From assembly GCA_019634735.1 (NCBI GenBank), contig JAHCAT010000003.1, positions 227,913-291,912 on the forward strand: a DNA stretch of 64,000 nt, given 5' to 3'. The notes below the pieces were generated by a model. The model saw only the letters and a program-made list of their open reading frames with translations, was not told where the DNA came from and made no database searches. The position numbers were made by a program, and so were the translations under genes. Positions 7,761-19,588 of the stretch are shown here, one piece after another (positions within the stretch are counted from its first letter, which is position 1; each line of letters opens with the position of its first letter). This DNA comes from Lysobacterales bacterium. Its GTDB lineage: Bacteria; Pseudomonadota; Gammaproteobacteria; Xanthomonadales; UBA2363.

Positions 7761-9233
7761 TCAGGGCGTGGGCAGCGCCCCGATTGCCTCGATGGCCAGA
7801 TCGCCCAGCACCTCGACACCGCCGTAGAAGCGCCACGGATCGCCATCGCCGGCATGGACGGCGATGCGCAGTTGCGCCTGCCCGGGCAGGGCGGCATCGA
7901 AGGCCTGCCAGGACTTGCCGGTCCAGGCCGCGACCCAGGCGTGGGGGACGAAGGCCGGTCCGCCGAACTCGGTGCTGTAGGCCAGGCCGGTGACGACCCG
8001 TGCCGGGATGCCGGCGGCGCGGGCGAGGGCGGCCAGCAGGACCGCGTGCTCGGTGCAGTCGCCCTCCCGAAGCCGTGCCGCGTCGCTGGCGCTGGCGTAG
8101 CCGACTGCCAGCGTCTTGTGCTGGATGTGTCGACCGACCAGGCCGGTCAGGCGTTCCATGGCGGCCTTGGGCGAGCCGTCCAGGTCGCTGGGCAGCAGGG
8201 CACGGACATCGGGGTCGTCGTGGTCCAGCCAATCGGTGCGGGCAAGATCGGCAGCCACCGGCGGCGGTACCGGATCGCCGCCGGCCGGGTCGCGCAGGTG
8301 CAGGGCCCAGCGCTCGGCATCGATGGCCAGCACGCGCTGGCCATCGATGCCCGGCCAGTCGCGCGGCTGACGTTCGCTGCGCAGGGCCAGGCGCATCGGG
8401 CGGCTGCGGTCTCCGGCGGTAAGCGGGCGCGGCAACGTCAGCAGGGCGGTCTCCAGGATCTCGGCCGGCTGGTTGGCGGCGGTGGCGCAGGCCTGGTCGC
8501 ACTCGATCATCTCCAGTTCCTGTCCCAGCATGTCCATGGTCATCCGGCGCAGGCGCAGGCGCTCGTCCAGCCAGCCACGGCTGACCATTTCGCCGTCGGG
8601 CAGGGCCAGCACCTGGCGCACCTCGGTCAGCCGCAGCCGGCCCTCGGGAAGGTCGACCCAGGTCGGGCCGATGACCGTGTGGTCCATCGCCACGGCTTCC
8701 TGCAACAGACTCTGGAAAAGCTGGATGCGCGTGCTGGCGGCAGGGCGCGTGCCCAGGTTCCGCAGGCGCAGTTCGGCGCCATGGGCGAGCAGGGCGCCGC
8801 TCGGCCAGTCGATCTCGCGCACTGCACCCTGCTCGCCGTCGCCCCGCCCGGAGCGCACCTCGAAGCGGCCATCGGCCCGGCGCCTGCCGGACACCGACAT
8901 GGTCAGGCCGCTGAGCGTGCTGGTCGCGAAGAACGCCAGCGGCTCACCCGCAGCGGTTTCTTCATGGCGCTCCTCGATGCGCATCAGCACCGGTACGCCG
9001 GCGCGGCCGAGCGACAGTTCGATGACCTGGCTGGTGTGAACCTCGCCGCCGGTGCGCAGCGTCCGGAAATGGGCATGCCCCACCTTGCGGCCTTCCAGCA
9101 CCACGCGCAGCCACTGCTCGTCGGCCTCGTCCGCCCGGGCTGGAGTTGCCAGGCCGGTCTGCGGCAGCAGGAGCAGGGCAGCCAGCAGGAGGACCTGGAA
9201 AGCGACACTCATCGGGCAGGTGGGTCGGCGCAT
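7761..9233 (-). CDS. Exported transglutaminase-like domain protein
   Basis: A 490-residue protein with a signal peptide (hydrophobic run VAFQVLLLAALLLLP after MRRPTCPMS). The C-terminal third is a transglutaminase-like papain-fold domain with the triad C393 (EGDCTEHA), H431 (VPHAWVA) and D446 (QAFDAAL). The N-terminal two thirds are beta-rich and unassigned. In bacteria such exported proteins are usually proteases or peptide-modifying enzymes rather than protein cross-linkers. The ATG at 9233 is chosen because it gives a basic n-region; ATG 9212 is possible. Upstream in-frame sequence is discarded as Pro/Ala/Arg-rich and non-conserved. Confidence 0.8.
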   Translation of the reverse strand: MRRPTCPMSVAFQVLLLAALLLLPQTGLATPARADEADEQWLRVVLEGRKVGHAHFRTLRTGGEVHTSQVIELSLGRAGVPVLMRIEERHEETAAGEPLAFFATSTLSGLTMSVSGRRRADGRFEVRSGRGDGEQGAVREIDWPSGALLAHGAELRLRNLGTRPAASTRIQLFQSLLQEAVAMDHTVIGPTWVDLPEGRLRLTEVRQVLALPDGEMVSRGWLDERLRLRRMTMDMLGQELEMIECDQACATAANQPAEILETALLTLPRPLTAGDRSRPMRLALRSERQPRDWPGIDGQRVLAIDAERWALHLRDPAGGDPVPPPVAADLARTDWLDHDDPDVRALLPSDLDGSPKAAMERLTGLVGRHIQHKTLAVGYASASDAARLREGDCTEHAVLLAALARAAGIPARVVTGLAYSTEFGGPAFVPHAWVAAWTGKSWQAFDAALPGQAQLRIAVHAGDGDPWRFYGGVEVLGDLAIEAIGALPTP

Positions 9234-9481
9234 GGCGCCATGATGGCATCCCGGGCGCGGCGCCCGCACCTGCCGGCCCGGTGCTTTGGCGGGGCGAGGC
9301 GCAGCCGCGGCCGAGGGGAGGACACCCGGGGCGCGCCCGATGACAACGGCAGGATTCGACGCCTCGTCGAGCCATCGCGCCGCGCCAGCCGGCGACCGCG
9401 GAGGCCTCCCGTTCAAGGGGTTCATCCTGCGTGGCGGCGCAGGTCTGCGCACTACAATGACCCGCCCTGCCGGAGCCCGCC

Positions 9482-10663
9482 ATGGTCCAGATCGGAACGC
9501 CGCTCACCGATACCGCCACCCGCCTGCTGCTGCTCGGTTCGGGAGAGCTGGGTCGGGAGGTGGCGATCGAAGCGATGCGATACGGTGTCGAGGTGGTGGC
9601 CGTGGACCGGTACGACAACGCGCCGGCCATGCAGGTCGCCCATCGCAGCCATGTCGTCGACATGCTGGATGCCGCCGCGCTGCGCGCGGTGATCGAGGCC
9701 GAACGCCCGAACCTGGTGGTACCCGAGATCGAGGCCATCCACACCGCGACCCTGGTGGCGATGGAGGCGCAGGGGCTGCGCGTGGTGCCCACCGCGCGCG
9801 CCACCGCGCTGACCATGGACCGAGAGGGTATCCGAAGGCTGGCTGCGGAAAGCCTGGGCGTGCCGACCTCGCCCTACCGTTTCGTCGACGACGAGGTCGC
9901 CTATCGTGCCGCGGTCGAGGCCCTGGGCCTGCCCTGCGTGGTCAAGCCGATCATGAGCTCCTCCGGAAAGGGACAGAGCCTGGTGCGCAGCGCCGACGAC
10001 ATCGGCCTGGCCTGGGAGCATGCGCAGCGCGGCGGCCGCGCGGGCGCCGGCCGGGTCATCGTCGAAGGTTTCGTGCCGTTCGACTACGAGATCACCCTGC
10101 TGACGGTGCGCCATGCCGGCGGTACCGCCTTCTGCGCGCCGATCGGACACCTGCAGATCGACGGCGACTATCGGGAGAGCTGGCAGCCGCATCCGATGTC
10201 GGACACCGCACTGGCGCGGTCCCAGGAGATCGCCCGCGCGGTCACCGATGCCCTGGGCGGCCAGGGCGTGTTCGGCGTCGAGCTGTTCGTGCGTGGCGAC
10301 GAGGTGTTGTTTTCCGAGGTCTCGCCGCGCCCGCACGACACCGGCCTGGTCACCCTGGCCAGCCAGGACCTGAGCGAATTCGCCCTGCACGTCCGCGCGA
10401 TACTCGACCTGCCCATACCGGGCATCGGGCAGCGTGGTCCTGCCGCCTCGGTGGCGATCCTGGCGGAGGGCCAGGGTCGTCCTCGTTTTTCCGGGCTGGA
10501 CGCCGCACTGGCGGACGCGGACACCGAGCTGCGTCTGTTCGGAAAGCCCGTGGTGCAGGGCAAGCGCCGGGTGGGCGTGGCGCTGGCTCGCGGCGACGAT
10601 CTCGAACAGGCGCGCTCGAAGGCGCGCGCGGCGGCTGCCGCCTTGACCATCGCGCTGGATTGA
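9482..10663 (+). CDS. purT: Formate-dependent phosphoribosylglycinamide formyltransferase
   Basis: A 393-residue ATP-grasp enzyme that makes formyl-GAR from GAR, formate and ATP in purine synthesis, the folate-independent alternative to PurN. The N-terminus has the [18 protein letters not shown]ossmann-like motif. The ATP-grasp core includes [15 protein letters not shown] and later [25 protein letters not shown] with metal-binding acidic residues. Length equals the family norm. A -10-like TACAAT lies at 9453-9458, and a nine-base inverted repeat follows the stop. It is monocistronic and divergent from the transglutaminase-like gene. Confidence 0.95.
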   Translation: MVQIGTPLTDTATRLLLLGSGELGREVAIEAMRYGVEVVAVDRYDNAPAMQVAHRSHVVDMLDAAALRAVIEAERPNLVVPEIEAIHTATLVAMEAQGLRVVPTARATALTMDREGIRRLAAESLGVPTSPYRFVDDEVAYRAAVEALGLPCVVKPIMSSSGKGQSLVRSADDIGLAWEHAQRGGRAGAGRVIVEGFVPFDYEITLLTVRHAGGTAFCAPIGHLQIDGDYRESWQPHPMSDTALARSQEIARAVTDALGGQGVFGVELFVRGDEVLFSEVSPRPHDTGLVTLASQDLSEFALHVRAILDLPIPGIGQRGPAASVAILAEGQGRPRFSGLDAALADADTELRLFGKPVVQGKRRVGVALARGDDLEQARSKARAAAAALTIALD

Positions 10664-10673
10664 CCCTGGCCCA

Positions 10674-10709
10674 GGCCACGGGGCGCCGGCATTGCGGCAT
10701 CCCGTGGCC
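10674..10709 (+). terminator. Terminator-like hairpin after purT
   Basis: GGCCACGGG (10674-10682) pairs perfectly with CCCGTGGCC (10701-10709); the interior can form a smaller GCCG/CGGC hairpin. It starts about ten bases after the purT stop. No T-tract follows, so efficiency is uncertain. Confidence 0.45.
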
Positions 10710-10907
10710 GAATCGCCGCTGCGGACGGTCCGCGGCGAGGCGGGCAGGGGAGGATCGGTCGGTCGCCGCCCTTGACCGGGCCGGTTCGCAGCGTAGACTG
10801 CCCCGGGGAGGGCGGATACCCGTCCTGGGGGCGCGTCGGCGCGGGACTGCCGGGCATCCGCCGACCGGCGCGTGCCATGGCTGCGGCCTCGAGGGGTATC
10901 GCACGCA

Positions 10908-13900
10908 GTGATAGGAAACTGGGTACTGCTGCTGGTCTCGGTGGCCTACGTCGGGCTGCTGTTCGCCGTGGCCTACTTCGGCGATCGCCGACCGCTGTAC
11001 CCGAACCGCGTCTGGTTGCGTCCGATCGTCTACAGCCTCGCCCTGGCGGTCTACTGCTCGTCCTGGACGTTCTACGGCGCCGTCGGCAGTGCGATCAGCA
11101 GCGGCTGGGGCTATTTCGCGATCTACCTGGGTCCGATCCTGCTCTTCCTGTTCGGCCCTCGCCTGATCGAGCGCCTGGTGCTGATCGCCAAGGACCAGAA
11201 CATCACCTCGATAGGCGACTTCATCGCCTCCCGTTTCGGGAAGTCGCAGGGCCTGGCGGTGACCGTCGCGCTGATCGCGCTGACGGCGGCGATCCCCTAC
11301 CTCGCATTGCAGTTCAAGGCGGTCGCGATGAGCATCGAGGTGCTCTCGGCGACGTCGGAGGCCGAAGGCGCCGCGCCCGCGGTGCTGGCCGACACGGCGT
11401 TCTGGATCGCGGCCCTGCTGGCGCTGTTCGCGATCCTGTTCGGCACGCGCCAGATCGACGCCACCGAGCACCACCACGGGATGATGCTGGCCATCGCCCT
11501 TGAGTCGCTGGTCAAGCTCCTCGCCTTCGTCGCGGTTGGCCTGTATGCCCTGTGGTTGCTGCTGACCCCGGGCGGCGCGACGGCGCTGCCTCCGTCCGGG
11601 CAGCCCTTGCCCATCCAGCGCCTGCAGTGGCCCAGCGCTTTCCTGGCGCAGACCTTGCTGGCCTTCTGCGCCATGCTGTGCCTGCCGAGGCAGTTCCAGG
11701 TGGGCGTCGTCGAGTGCGAGGACGTCGGCGACGTGCGCAAGGCCCGCTGGTGGTTTCCGGCGTATCTGCTGGTCTTCAGTCTTCTGGTGCCGCCGATCGC
11801 GCTGGCGGCCTGGCCGCTCCTGCAGGGGTCCGGGCTGAGCGCCGATGCCGCCGTACTGTGGCTGCCCCTATCCCAGGGCCAGCACGGCCTGGCATTGCTG
11901 GCCTACATCGGAGGATTCAGCGCCGCCACCGGCATGGTCATCGTCGCCAGCGTCGCGCTGAGCATCATGATCAGCAACGACCTGGTGATGCCCCTGCTGT
12001 TGCGCCTGCGCAAGCTGCACCTTGAACAGCGAGGCGACCTTTCGCGGCTGGTGCTGTGGGTGCGCCGCTTCGCCATCGTCGCACTGGCGACGCTCGGCTA
12101 TGCCTACTACCGGATAACGGCGCAGAGCGACAGTCTTGCCGCGACCGGCCTGCTTGCCTTCGTCGCCGTCGCGCAGTTCATGCCGGCGATGCTCGCCGGT
12201 CTCTACTGGGGAGGTGCGACCCGTCAGGGCGTGCTTGCCGGGCTGCTGGGCGGCTATGCCGTCTGGCTTTACACGCTGTTGCTGCCGACCGTGGCCCGTG
12301 CCGGATGGCTGCCCGAGGCTTGGCTGCTCACAGGTCCGCTGGAGCTGTCCCTGCTGCGCCCGGAAGCCCTGTTCGGGCTCAGCGGTTGGCATCCGATCAC
12401 GCATGGCGTGTTCTGGTCGCTGTCGGTCAACGCCCTGACCCTGGTCCTGGTGTCCTTGCGGTGGCGGATCGGCCTGCGCGAACGACTGCAGGCGACCCGA
12501 TTCCTGGATCCCTACCGCCAGCAGCCGACCGAGTCCCCGGACCTGGCGGTCGGGCGCCTCACCGTCGGCGATCTTCGTGAGCTCGCCGCGCGCATTCTCG
12601 GCGAGCCCTTCGTCCGCCGTGCCTTCGACGAACACCTGGCCGAGCGCGATGTGCCGCTGGGCCTCGAAGGGCGTCCGGACCGCGCACTCTTGCAGTTCAC
12701 AGAGCGTCTGCTTGCCGGTGCGATCGGTGCCGCAACCGCCCGCCATGTCCTGGCGGGCGCCCTGAGCGGCAGCGGCCTAGACCTGGCCCAGGTCGTCGAC
12801 CTGCTGGACACGGCATCGCAAGAGCTGCGATTCAACCGCGAGCTGCTCGGGGTCACCTTCGAGCACATGGCGCAGGGCATCAGCGTCGTCGACGACCGGA
12901 TGCGCCTGGTGGCCTGGAACCGACGCTACATCGAGCTGTTCGACTATCCCGACGGAATCGTCGCCGTGGGAACGCCGATCGCCCAGTTGATCGCCCTGAA
13001 CGCCGAGCGTGGGCTGCTGGGTCCGGGCAGCGTCGCCGAGCATGTCGAGAAGCGGCTGGCCTACCTGCAGCAGGGCAGCGCCCATGTCCATATTCGCGAC
13101 TGGCCGGACGGCCGGGTCATCGAGAGCCGGGGCGAGCCGTTGCCGGGCGGTGGGTACCTGATGACGTTCGCCGACATCACCGAGTACAAGCTCGCCGAGC
13201 AGGCGCTGCGCGAGGCCAACGAGACCCTGGAACTGCGGGTCAGCGAACGCACCCGAGCGCTGACCCGCTCGCTGGACGCCGAAGCCAGGGCCAAACGCGA
13301 GGCGGAGTCCGCCAATCTCAGCAAGACGCGCTTTCTCGCCGCGGCAAGCCACGACCTGCTGCAACCGTTGAATGCCGCCCGTCTGTTCACTTCCTCCCTT
13401 CGCGAGCATCCCTTCGAGGACGAGGAGGCGGAGCGGTTGTCCGAGCGCATCGACACTTCGTTGCGTGCCGCCGAAGAGCTGCTCGACGGGCTCCTCGACG
13501 TCTCCCGTCTGGACACGGGCCGGCTGCGGCCGCAGGTCGTCGACCTCGCCGCCGACGACCTCCTGGTCTCGCTGCGCGAACAGTTCTCCGGCCTCGCCGC
13601 GGCGCGGGGCATCGGCTTGCGCATCCATTCGTGCTCGTGCGGCGTGCACAGCGACCGGCGGCTCCTGCGTCGCGTCCTCCAGAACATGATCGCGAACGCC
13701 CTGCGCTACACCGCCAGTGGCCGGATCGTGGTGGGTTGCCGTCGCCGTCGGGGGGATGTGGAATTCCAGGTCCTCGACACCGGGCCAGGCATTCCAGCCG
13801 AGCACCAGGAGCACATATTCGACGAGTTCCTCCGGCTCGGCGCGGACTCCCCCTGGGGCGAGCAGGGGCTTGGCCTCGGCCTTTCCATCTGCCAGCGCAT

Positions 13901-14429
13901 CTGCCGCCTGCTCGGCGCCCACCTGACCGTCCATTCCGTGCCAGGGCGGGGCAGCCGGTTCAGTGTGCGGGTGCCGGGCGCGAAGGCCCCGGTCAGGCGT
14001 ACCGAGCGTCCGGCTGCCGGTCATTCGTTCGGCTCACTGGCCGGCTTGCGCGTGCTTTGCCTGGACAACGACCAGTCGATTCTCGAGGGCATGCACTCGC
14101 TGCTCCTGCGCTGGGGTGCGGAGCCCATGCTTGCCGATCGGGTCGACAGGGCCTTGATCCTGTGCCGTGATCGCAAACCGGATGTCCTGCTGGTCGACTT
14201 CCACCTCCACGACCGTGTCGACGGGATCGATGCGCTCCGCGAGTTGCTCGGGTGCTGGCCCGAATCCCCGCCGCAATCGGCCCTGATCACGGCCGATACC
14301 AGCGAGGCGCTCGCCCAGCGCGCGCGCGACGAGGGGATCGTGGTCATGCGAAAGCCGCTGAAACCTGCGGTGCTGCGTGCCCAGCTCGCGGCCGTATCGA
14401 CACTCAAGGTCCGGCGACACCCACGATAG
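10908..14429 (+). CDS. crbS: Hybrid sensor kinase with Na+/solute symporter domain (CrbS/MxtR type)
   Basis: A protein of about 1,173 residues. The first ~500 are a multi-helix sodium:solute symporter (SLC5/SSS) domain with DQNITSIGDFIASRFGKS. A PAS domain starts near residue 645, then a coiled coil, a HisKA domain with phospho-acceptor His near 815 (AASHDLLQPLNAARL), an ATPase domain (N box near 922, DTGPGI near 956, GLGLGLSI near 987) and a receiver with Asp near 1098 (LLVDFHLHD). This architecture is that of CrbS of Vibrio and MxtR of Pseudomonas, which control acetate metabolism. GTG at 10908, with GAGGGG upstream, is preferred over GTG 10872. The regulator and acs follow immediately, supporting the role. 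Confidence 0.88.
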   Translation: MIGNWVLLLVSVAYVGLLFAVAYFGDRRPLYPNRVWLRPIVYSLALAVYCSSWTFYGAVGSAISSGWGYFAIYLGPILLFLFGPRLIERLVLIAKDQNITSIGDFIASRFGKSQGLAVTVALIALTAAIPYLALQFKAVAMSIEVLSATSEAEGAAPAVLADTAFWIAALLALFAILFGTRQIDATEHHHGMMLAIALESLVKLLAFVAVGLYALWLLLTPGGATALPPSGQPLPIQRLQWPSAFLAQTLLAFCAMLCLPRQFQVGVVECEDVGDVRKARWWFPAYLLVFSLLVPPIALAAWPLLQGSGLSADAAVLWLPLSQGQHGLALLAYIGGFSAATGMVIVASVALSIMISNDLVMPLLLRLRKLHLEQRGDLSRLVLWVRRFAIVALATLGYAYYRITAQSDSLAATGLLAFVAVAQFMPAMLAGLYWGGATRQGVLAGLLGGYAVWLYTLLLPTVARAGWLPEAWLLTGPLELSLLRPEALFGLSGWHPITHGVFWSLSVNALTLVLVSLRWRIGLRERLQATRFLDPYRQQPTESPDLAVGRLTVGDLRELAARILGEPFVRRAFDEHLAERDVPLGLEGRPDRALLQFTERLLAGAIGAATARHVLAGALSGSGLDLAQVVDLLDTASQELRFNRELLGVTFEHMAQGISVVDDRMRLVAWNRRYIELFDYPDGIVAVGTPIAQLIALNAERGLLGPGSVAEHVEKRLAYLQQGSAHVHIRDWPDGRVIESRGEPLPGGGYLMTFADITEYKLAEQALREANETLELRVSERTRALTRSLDAEARAKREAESANLSKTRFLAAASHDLLQPLNAARLFTSSLREHPFEDEEAERLSERIDTSLRAAEELLDGLLDVSRLDTGRLRPQVVDLAADDLLVSLREQFSGLAAARGIGLRIHSCSCGVHSDRRLLRRVLQNMIANALRYTASGRIVVGCRRRRGDVEFQVLDTGPGIPAEHQEHIFDEFLRLGADSPWGEQGLGLGLSICQRICRLLGAHLTVHSVPGRGSRFSVRVPGAKAPVRRTERPAAGHSFGSLAGLRVLCLDNDQSILEGMHSLLLRWGAEPMLADRVDRALILCRDRKPDVLLVDFHLHDRVDGIDALRELLGCWPESPPQSALITADTSEALAQRARDEGIVVMRKPLKPAVLRAQLAAVSTLKVRRHPR

Positions 14430-14449
14430 GCCGCCAACCGCCGGTCCGT

Positions 14450-15109
14450 TCAGGGAAGGCTGGCGCCTCCGTCCGACGCGGAGTCCAGCGACAGGCGCCT
14501 GACCATGAGGATCGCCTGGGTCCGGTTGGTCGCGCCGAGCTTCCGGAGCACCGCCGTCATATGGGCCTTGATGGTCGCTTCGGAAACGCCGAGCTGCCAG
14601 GCGATCTGTTTGTTCAGGAGCCCTTCGCCGAGCATGGCCAGAACCCGGAACTGCTGTGGGGTCAGCTCGGCGATCCGGGCGGCGAGGTCGTTCTCCCGGA
14701 CGTCCGCCTCGCCATCCTCGACCAGGTCGCCTGGCAGCCAGACCGCTCCTTCGAGCACTTCCGTCAGCGCCTGTGCGATGGTCTCGAGCGAGGCCGACTT
14801 CGGGATGAAGCCGCTTGCCCCGAGACGGATGGCACGCTGCATGGTCGATGACTCCTCCCGGGCCGAAACCACGACGACCGGCAGCTGCGGGTAATGGCTG
14901 CGGAAATGGACCAGCGCACTGAAACCCTGCGCGCCCGGTATGTTGAGGTCGAGAAGGAGGAGGTCGGCGTGGGGATGCGCCTCGGCGAGATCCTGGAGGC
15001 CCGGCACACTGTCGGTCTCGTGCAGGGCCGCCTGAGGCAGCACCCGCGAGACGGCTCGCTTCAGGGCGTCCCTGAACAGCGGATGGTCGTCGGCGATCAG
15101 AATGTCCAT
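14450..15109 (-). CDS. crbR: LuxR/NarL-family response regulator (CrbR/ErdR type)
   Basis: A 219-residue two-domain regulator. The receiver has the acidic pair at MDILIADDHPLFRDAL, phospho-acceptor Asp in LLLLDLNIPG and Lys in FIPKSASLE. The C-terminal LuxR helix-turn-helix reads NKQIAWQLGVSEATIKAHM. It is convergent with the hybrid kinase gene and 51 bases upstream of the acs stop. CrbR and ErdR proteins activate acs, and a likely operator is repeated upstream of acs, the porin and the symporter here. Pairing with the kinase at 10908 is inferred from position and family precedent. Confidence 0.85.
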   Translation of the reverse strand: MDILIADDHPLFRDALKRAVSRVLPQAALHETDSVPGLQDLAEAHPHADLLLLDLNIPGAQGFSALVHFRSHYPQLPVVVVSAREESSTMQRAIRLGASGFIPKSASLETIAQALTEVLEGAVWLPGDLVEDGEADVRENDLAARIAELTPQQFRVLAMLGEGLLNKQIAWQLGVSEATIKAHMTAVLRKLGATNRTQAILMVRRLSLDSASDGGASLP

Positions 15110-15160
15110 GTTCGGCGCAGGGCAGGGTGGCGGATCGCGCTCAGCGCTGGTCTGCCCGGG

Positions 15161-17110
<1,950 letters not shown>

Positions 17111-17182
17111 GGTGCACTCCGTGGCGTCCGCTGCGGGAGAGAGCAGGGTGGTTCACACCATGCGGCTAGCCGAACCTGGCAT

Positions 17183-17201
17183 CCAATTAGACTTTGGTCG
17201 C
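17183..17201 (-). promoter_or_regulatory. Candidate CrbR operator upstream of acs
   Basis: Read toward acs the site is GCGACCAAAGTCTAATTGG, 73-91 bases before the ATG. It matches the site before the symporter small subunit at 17 of 19 positions and shares CGACCAAAG with the site before the porin. All three point toward their gene. The assignment to CrbR is inferred from gene context. Confidence 0.6.
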
Positions 17202-17355
17202 ACCGCGCCGGGCGTGTCGCGTCGCAGCACCACGCCATCGGAGGCGGCCGGATTTTCCAGCTGAAAACCGGAGCCTGCCGAACCGAGTGTGATACGCATC
17301 GCATGCTGCGCTGCCGTATCGACCCTGCCATGGCCAAGCCGGTCTCCTGCCGCTA

Positions 17356-17373
17356 CGACCAAAGGTGAATGGG
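17356..17373 (+). promoter_or_regulatory. Candidate CrbR operator upstream of the DcaP-like porin
   Basis: Reads CGACCAAAGGTGAATGGG toward the porin gene, ending 64 bases before its ATG, almost the same distance as the acs copy from acs. It agrees with the acs copy at about 14 of 18 positions. A -10-like GATACA follows about 20 bases downstream. Confidence 0.5.
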
Positions 17374-17437
17374 CGAAGTGGGGCGCTTCGCGATACACCT
17401 CGCAGTGCCGCATACAAACCCTGGGGAGGACTGGCTG

Positions 17438-18823
17438 ATGAACCCGAATCGCAGTGGCACTCCGAAACGACTGGCCTTGGCCGCCACGCTGAGCACTGTG
17501 CTCGCGGGCGGAGGCGCCTGGGCCCAGACCGACCGAGAGCGCGACCTGGAGGCGCGTGTCGCGCAACTGGAGTCCATGGTGCAGCAGTTGCTGTCCCAGC
17601 AACAGAGCCTGCAAGGGGAGCAGGAGGCTGTGCGCAGCGAGCAGCAGGTCCAGGCTGCGCGGCTCGACCGGCTGCCGGCGGCCCCCGAAGGCGCACAGCC
17701 GGTGCAGGCCACCACGATCGTGCCCGGCTCGACGCCGCGGGCCAACTTCACGTTCGGCGGCTTCATCAAGCTCGACGCGATGCTCACCGACACCAACGAC
17801 GGGCAGATCGCGGATGGCAGCGCGGGTCGCCTGTTCTATCTTCCCCAGGCCATCCCGGTGGGCGGTCAGGGCGACAGCAACCCCTACCTCGATGTCCATG
17901 CGCAGTTCTCGCGCATTTGGTTCGCCGCGGACACGACGCTCGACTCGGGCGACAAGCTGCGTGGCTACCTGGAGTTCGACCTGTTCGGCGGTGCGCTTGG
18001 CAACGAGGCGGCGACCAACACCTACGGTGTCACCGTCCGTCACGCGTTCGCCACCTGGCGCAGCTGGCTGGCCGGTCAGACCTGGTCCAACTTCCAGGAC
18101 GTGGCGGCCCTGCCGGATGCAGTCGACTTCGTCGGGCCCACTGACGCCACCACCTTCGTACGGCAGTCGCAGTTGCGCTACACGAAGGGGCCATGGTCGT
18201 TCTCGTTCGAGAATCCGGAGACCGTGCTGACGCCCTACCAGGGCAATGCGACTCGGCTGCTCACCGGCGACAACGTGCTGCCCGACTTCACCGCCCGCTA
18301 CCAGATGCGTGGCAGCTGGGGACACTTCAGCGCAGCCGCCCTGCTGCGCTCGCTCCGCTACGAGAATCCCGCGGCCGGCATCGACGACAGTGCGCCGGGT
18401 TACGGCATCAGCGTTTCGGGCCGCTACAACCTGGGCACCAGCGACAATCTCCGTTACATGATAACGGGCGGGCGCGGAATCAACCGCTACATCGGGCTAT
18501 CCGCCACCACGGATGCCGTGATCGACCAGAATGGTCAGCTCGAGCCCATCGACAGCCTCGCCGGCTTTGTTGCATGGCAGCATGTGTTCAACCCGAAGTT
18601 CCGCAGCAACGTTTTCTACTCGCGCGCGGAGTACGACAACGATGCGAACCTCACCGGTCTGGGCATCACCAAGCGCCTTGAGAGCTGGCATGCCAACCTG
18701 ATCTGGACCATCCTGCCCAGGCTGGATCTGGGCATCGAGGGGATCTGGGGCAAGCGCACGCTCGAACGCGGCGATTCAGGCGAGTTGAATCGCCTGCATT
18801 TCCACGCCCGCTACAGCTTCTAG
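17438..18823 (+). CDS. DcaP-like trimeric outer-membrane porin
   Basis: A 461-residue outer-membrane protein with a signal peptide cleaved near GGGAWAQ. A short coiled coil follows (about residues 27-75, DRERDLEARVAQLESMVQQL), then a beta-barrel that opens NFTFGGFIKLDAML and ends in the canonical C-terminal phenylalanine (RYSF). Coiled coil plus barrel is typical of DcaP-type porins for carboxylate or small-molecule uptake. GGGGAGG (17423-17429) sits eight bases before the ATG. Divergent from acs and preceded by a candidate operator of the same kind, so it probably admits acetate or related acids. Confidence 0.82.
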   Translation: MNPNRSGTPKRLALAATLSTVLAGGGAWAQTDRERDLEARVAQLESMVQQLLSQQQSLQGEQEAVRSEQQVQAARLDRLPAAPEGAQPVQATTIVPGSTPRANFTFGGFIKLDAMLTDTNDGQIADGSAGRLFYLPQAIPVGGQGDSNPYLDVHAQFSRIWFAADTTLDSGDKLRGYLEFDLFGGALGNEAATNTYGVTVRHAFATWRSWLAGQTWSNFQDVAALPDAVDFVGPTDATTFVRQSQLRYTKGPWSFSFENPETVLTPYQGNATRLLTGDNVLPDFTARYQMRGSWGHFSAAALLRSLRYENPAAGIDDSAPGYGISVSGRYNLGTSDNLRYMITGGRGINRYIGLSATTDAVIDQNGQLEPIDSLAGFVAWQHVFNPKFRSNVFYSRAEYDNDANLTGLGITKRLESWHANLIWTILPRLDLGIEGIWGKRTLERGDSGELNRLHFHARYSF

Positions 18824-18836
18824 GGGGAAGGCCGAC

Positions 18837-18864
18837 GGCTGGCGATGCGGATGCATCGCCAGCC
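18837..18864 (+). terminator. Terminator-like hairpin after the porin
   Basis: A perfect 12-bp stem (GGCTGGCGATGC / GCATCGCCAGCC) with loop GGAT, beginning 13 bases after the porin stop. No T-tract follows. Confidence 0.55.
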
Positions 18865-19029
18865 GGTTGCCAAGAGGGCGTACCCTCCCGCCCCGCCATC
18901 TCCCCATCCCCCTCTGCCCCAGTCCCTACGCCGCGACCCGGGGGCGGCCCCTCACTCGTCAGGGGGGTCTGTGATCCGGATCGCGTTTGCGACACACTGG
19001 GAGCCAGCAGGTGAGCTGGGAGGGCTCCT

Positions 19030-19560
19030 ATGGCATTGGCACCGGGTACCGTGCTCGGCAAGACCGAACTTGGCCGGGAGGCCATGCAGCGACGGACCTT
19101 GCCGCTCACGCCGCGACAGCGCGCGATTCTGATCTCGATCAACGGCAGGCTGACGGTCGGCGAGTTGTGCAAGCGTTTCGGTGCGGGCGGTGCCGAGGCC
19201 CAGATCGCCGAGCTGATCGATGACCTGGCCACCAGGGGACTGGTCGAGTCGCTGGGCCAGGGCGCGCAATCCTCGGCAGCGGCGGCGACAGCGGCTTCCC
19301 CCGCGGCCACGGGCCTGCCGGCGGCTGGGGGGCTTGCCGGGGGTGCGGACTGGCGCGAGCTGAGGGTCCGGGCCAGTCAACTCCTGCACGACTTCATGGG
19401 GCCGGATGCCGACATGCTGACGATGCGGCTGGAGAGCGCCCCGAACGAGCAGGAATTCATGACCCAACTGCAACGCGCCTTCGACCTGGTGGCTGCCATG
19501 CACGGACCGGGCGCGGCGGAACGGATGCGCAACCGTATGATGCAAGCCGATCAGGGCTGA
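19030..19560 (+). CDS. Unrecognised 176-residue protein in the acetate island
   Basis: I do not recognise the family. The N-terminal ~75 residues (KTELGREAMQRRTLPL, LISINGRLTVGELCKRF, IDDLATRGLVESL) have the spacing of a small winged-helix-like fold. An Ala/Gly/Pro-rich linker (about 78-108) follows, then a helical C-terminal domain with a Met-rich end (AERMRNRMMQADQG). There is no signal peptide or membrane segment. It stands alone between the porin and symporter genes. The start follows GGGAGGGCTCCT. It could be a regulatory or adaptor protein; no function is assigned. Confidence 0.7.
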   Translation: MALAPGTVLGKTELGREAMQRRTLPLTPRQRAILISINGRLTVGELCKRFGAGGAEAQIAELIDDLATRGLVESLGQGAQSSAAAATAASPAATGLPAAGGLAGGADWRELRVRASQLLHDFMGPDADMLTMRLESAPNEQEFMTQLQRAFDLVAAMHGPGAAERMRNRMMQADQG

Positions 19561-19588
19561 CCTGGCTAACCCATGCGGCCGCCACTGC

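Noticed and set aside
7008..9692. Very long plus-strand open frame (894 codons) opposite the cupin and transglutaminase-like genes
   Set aside because: It is the antisense shadow of real minus-strand genes in G+C-rich DNA; the translation is Arg/Gln/Gly/His-rich without any domain.
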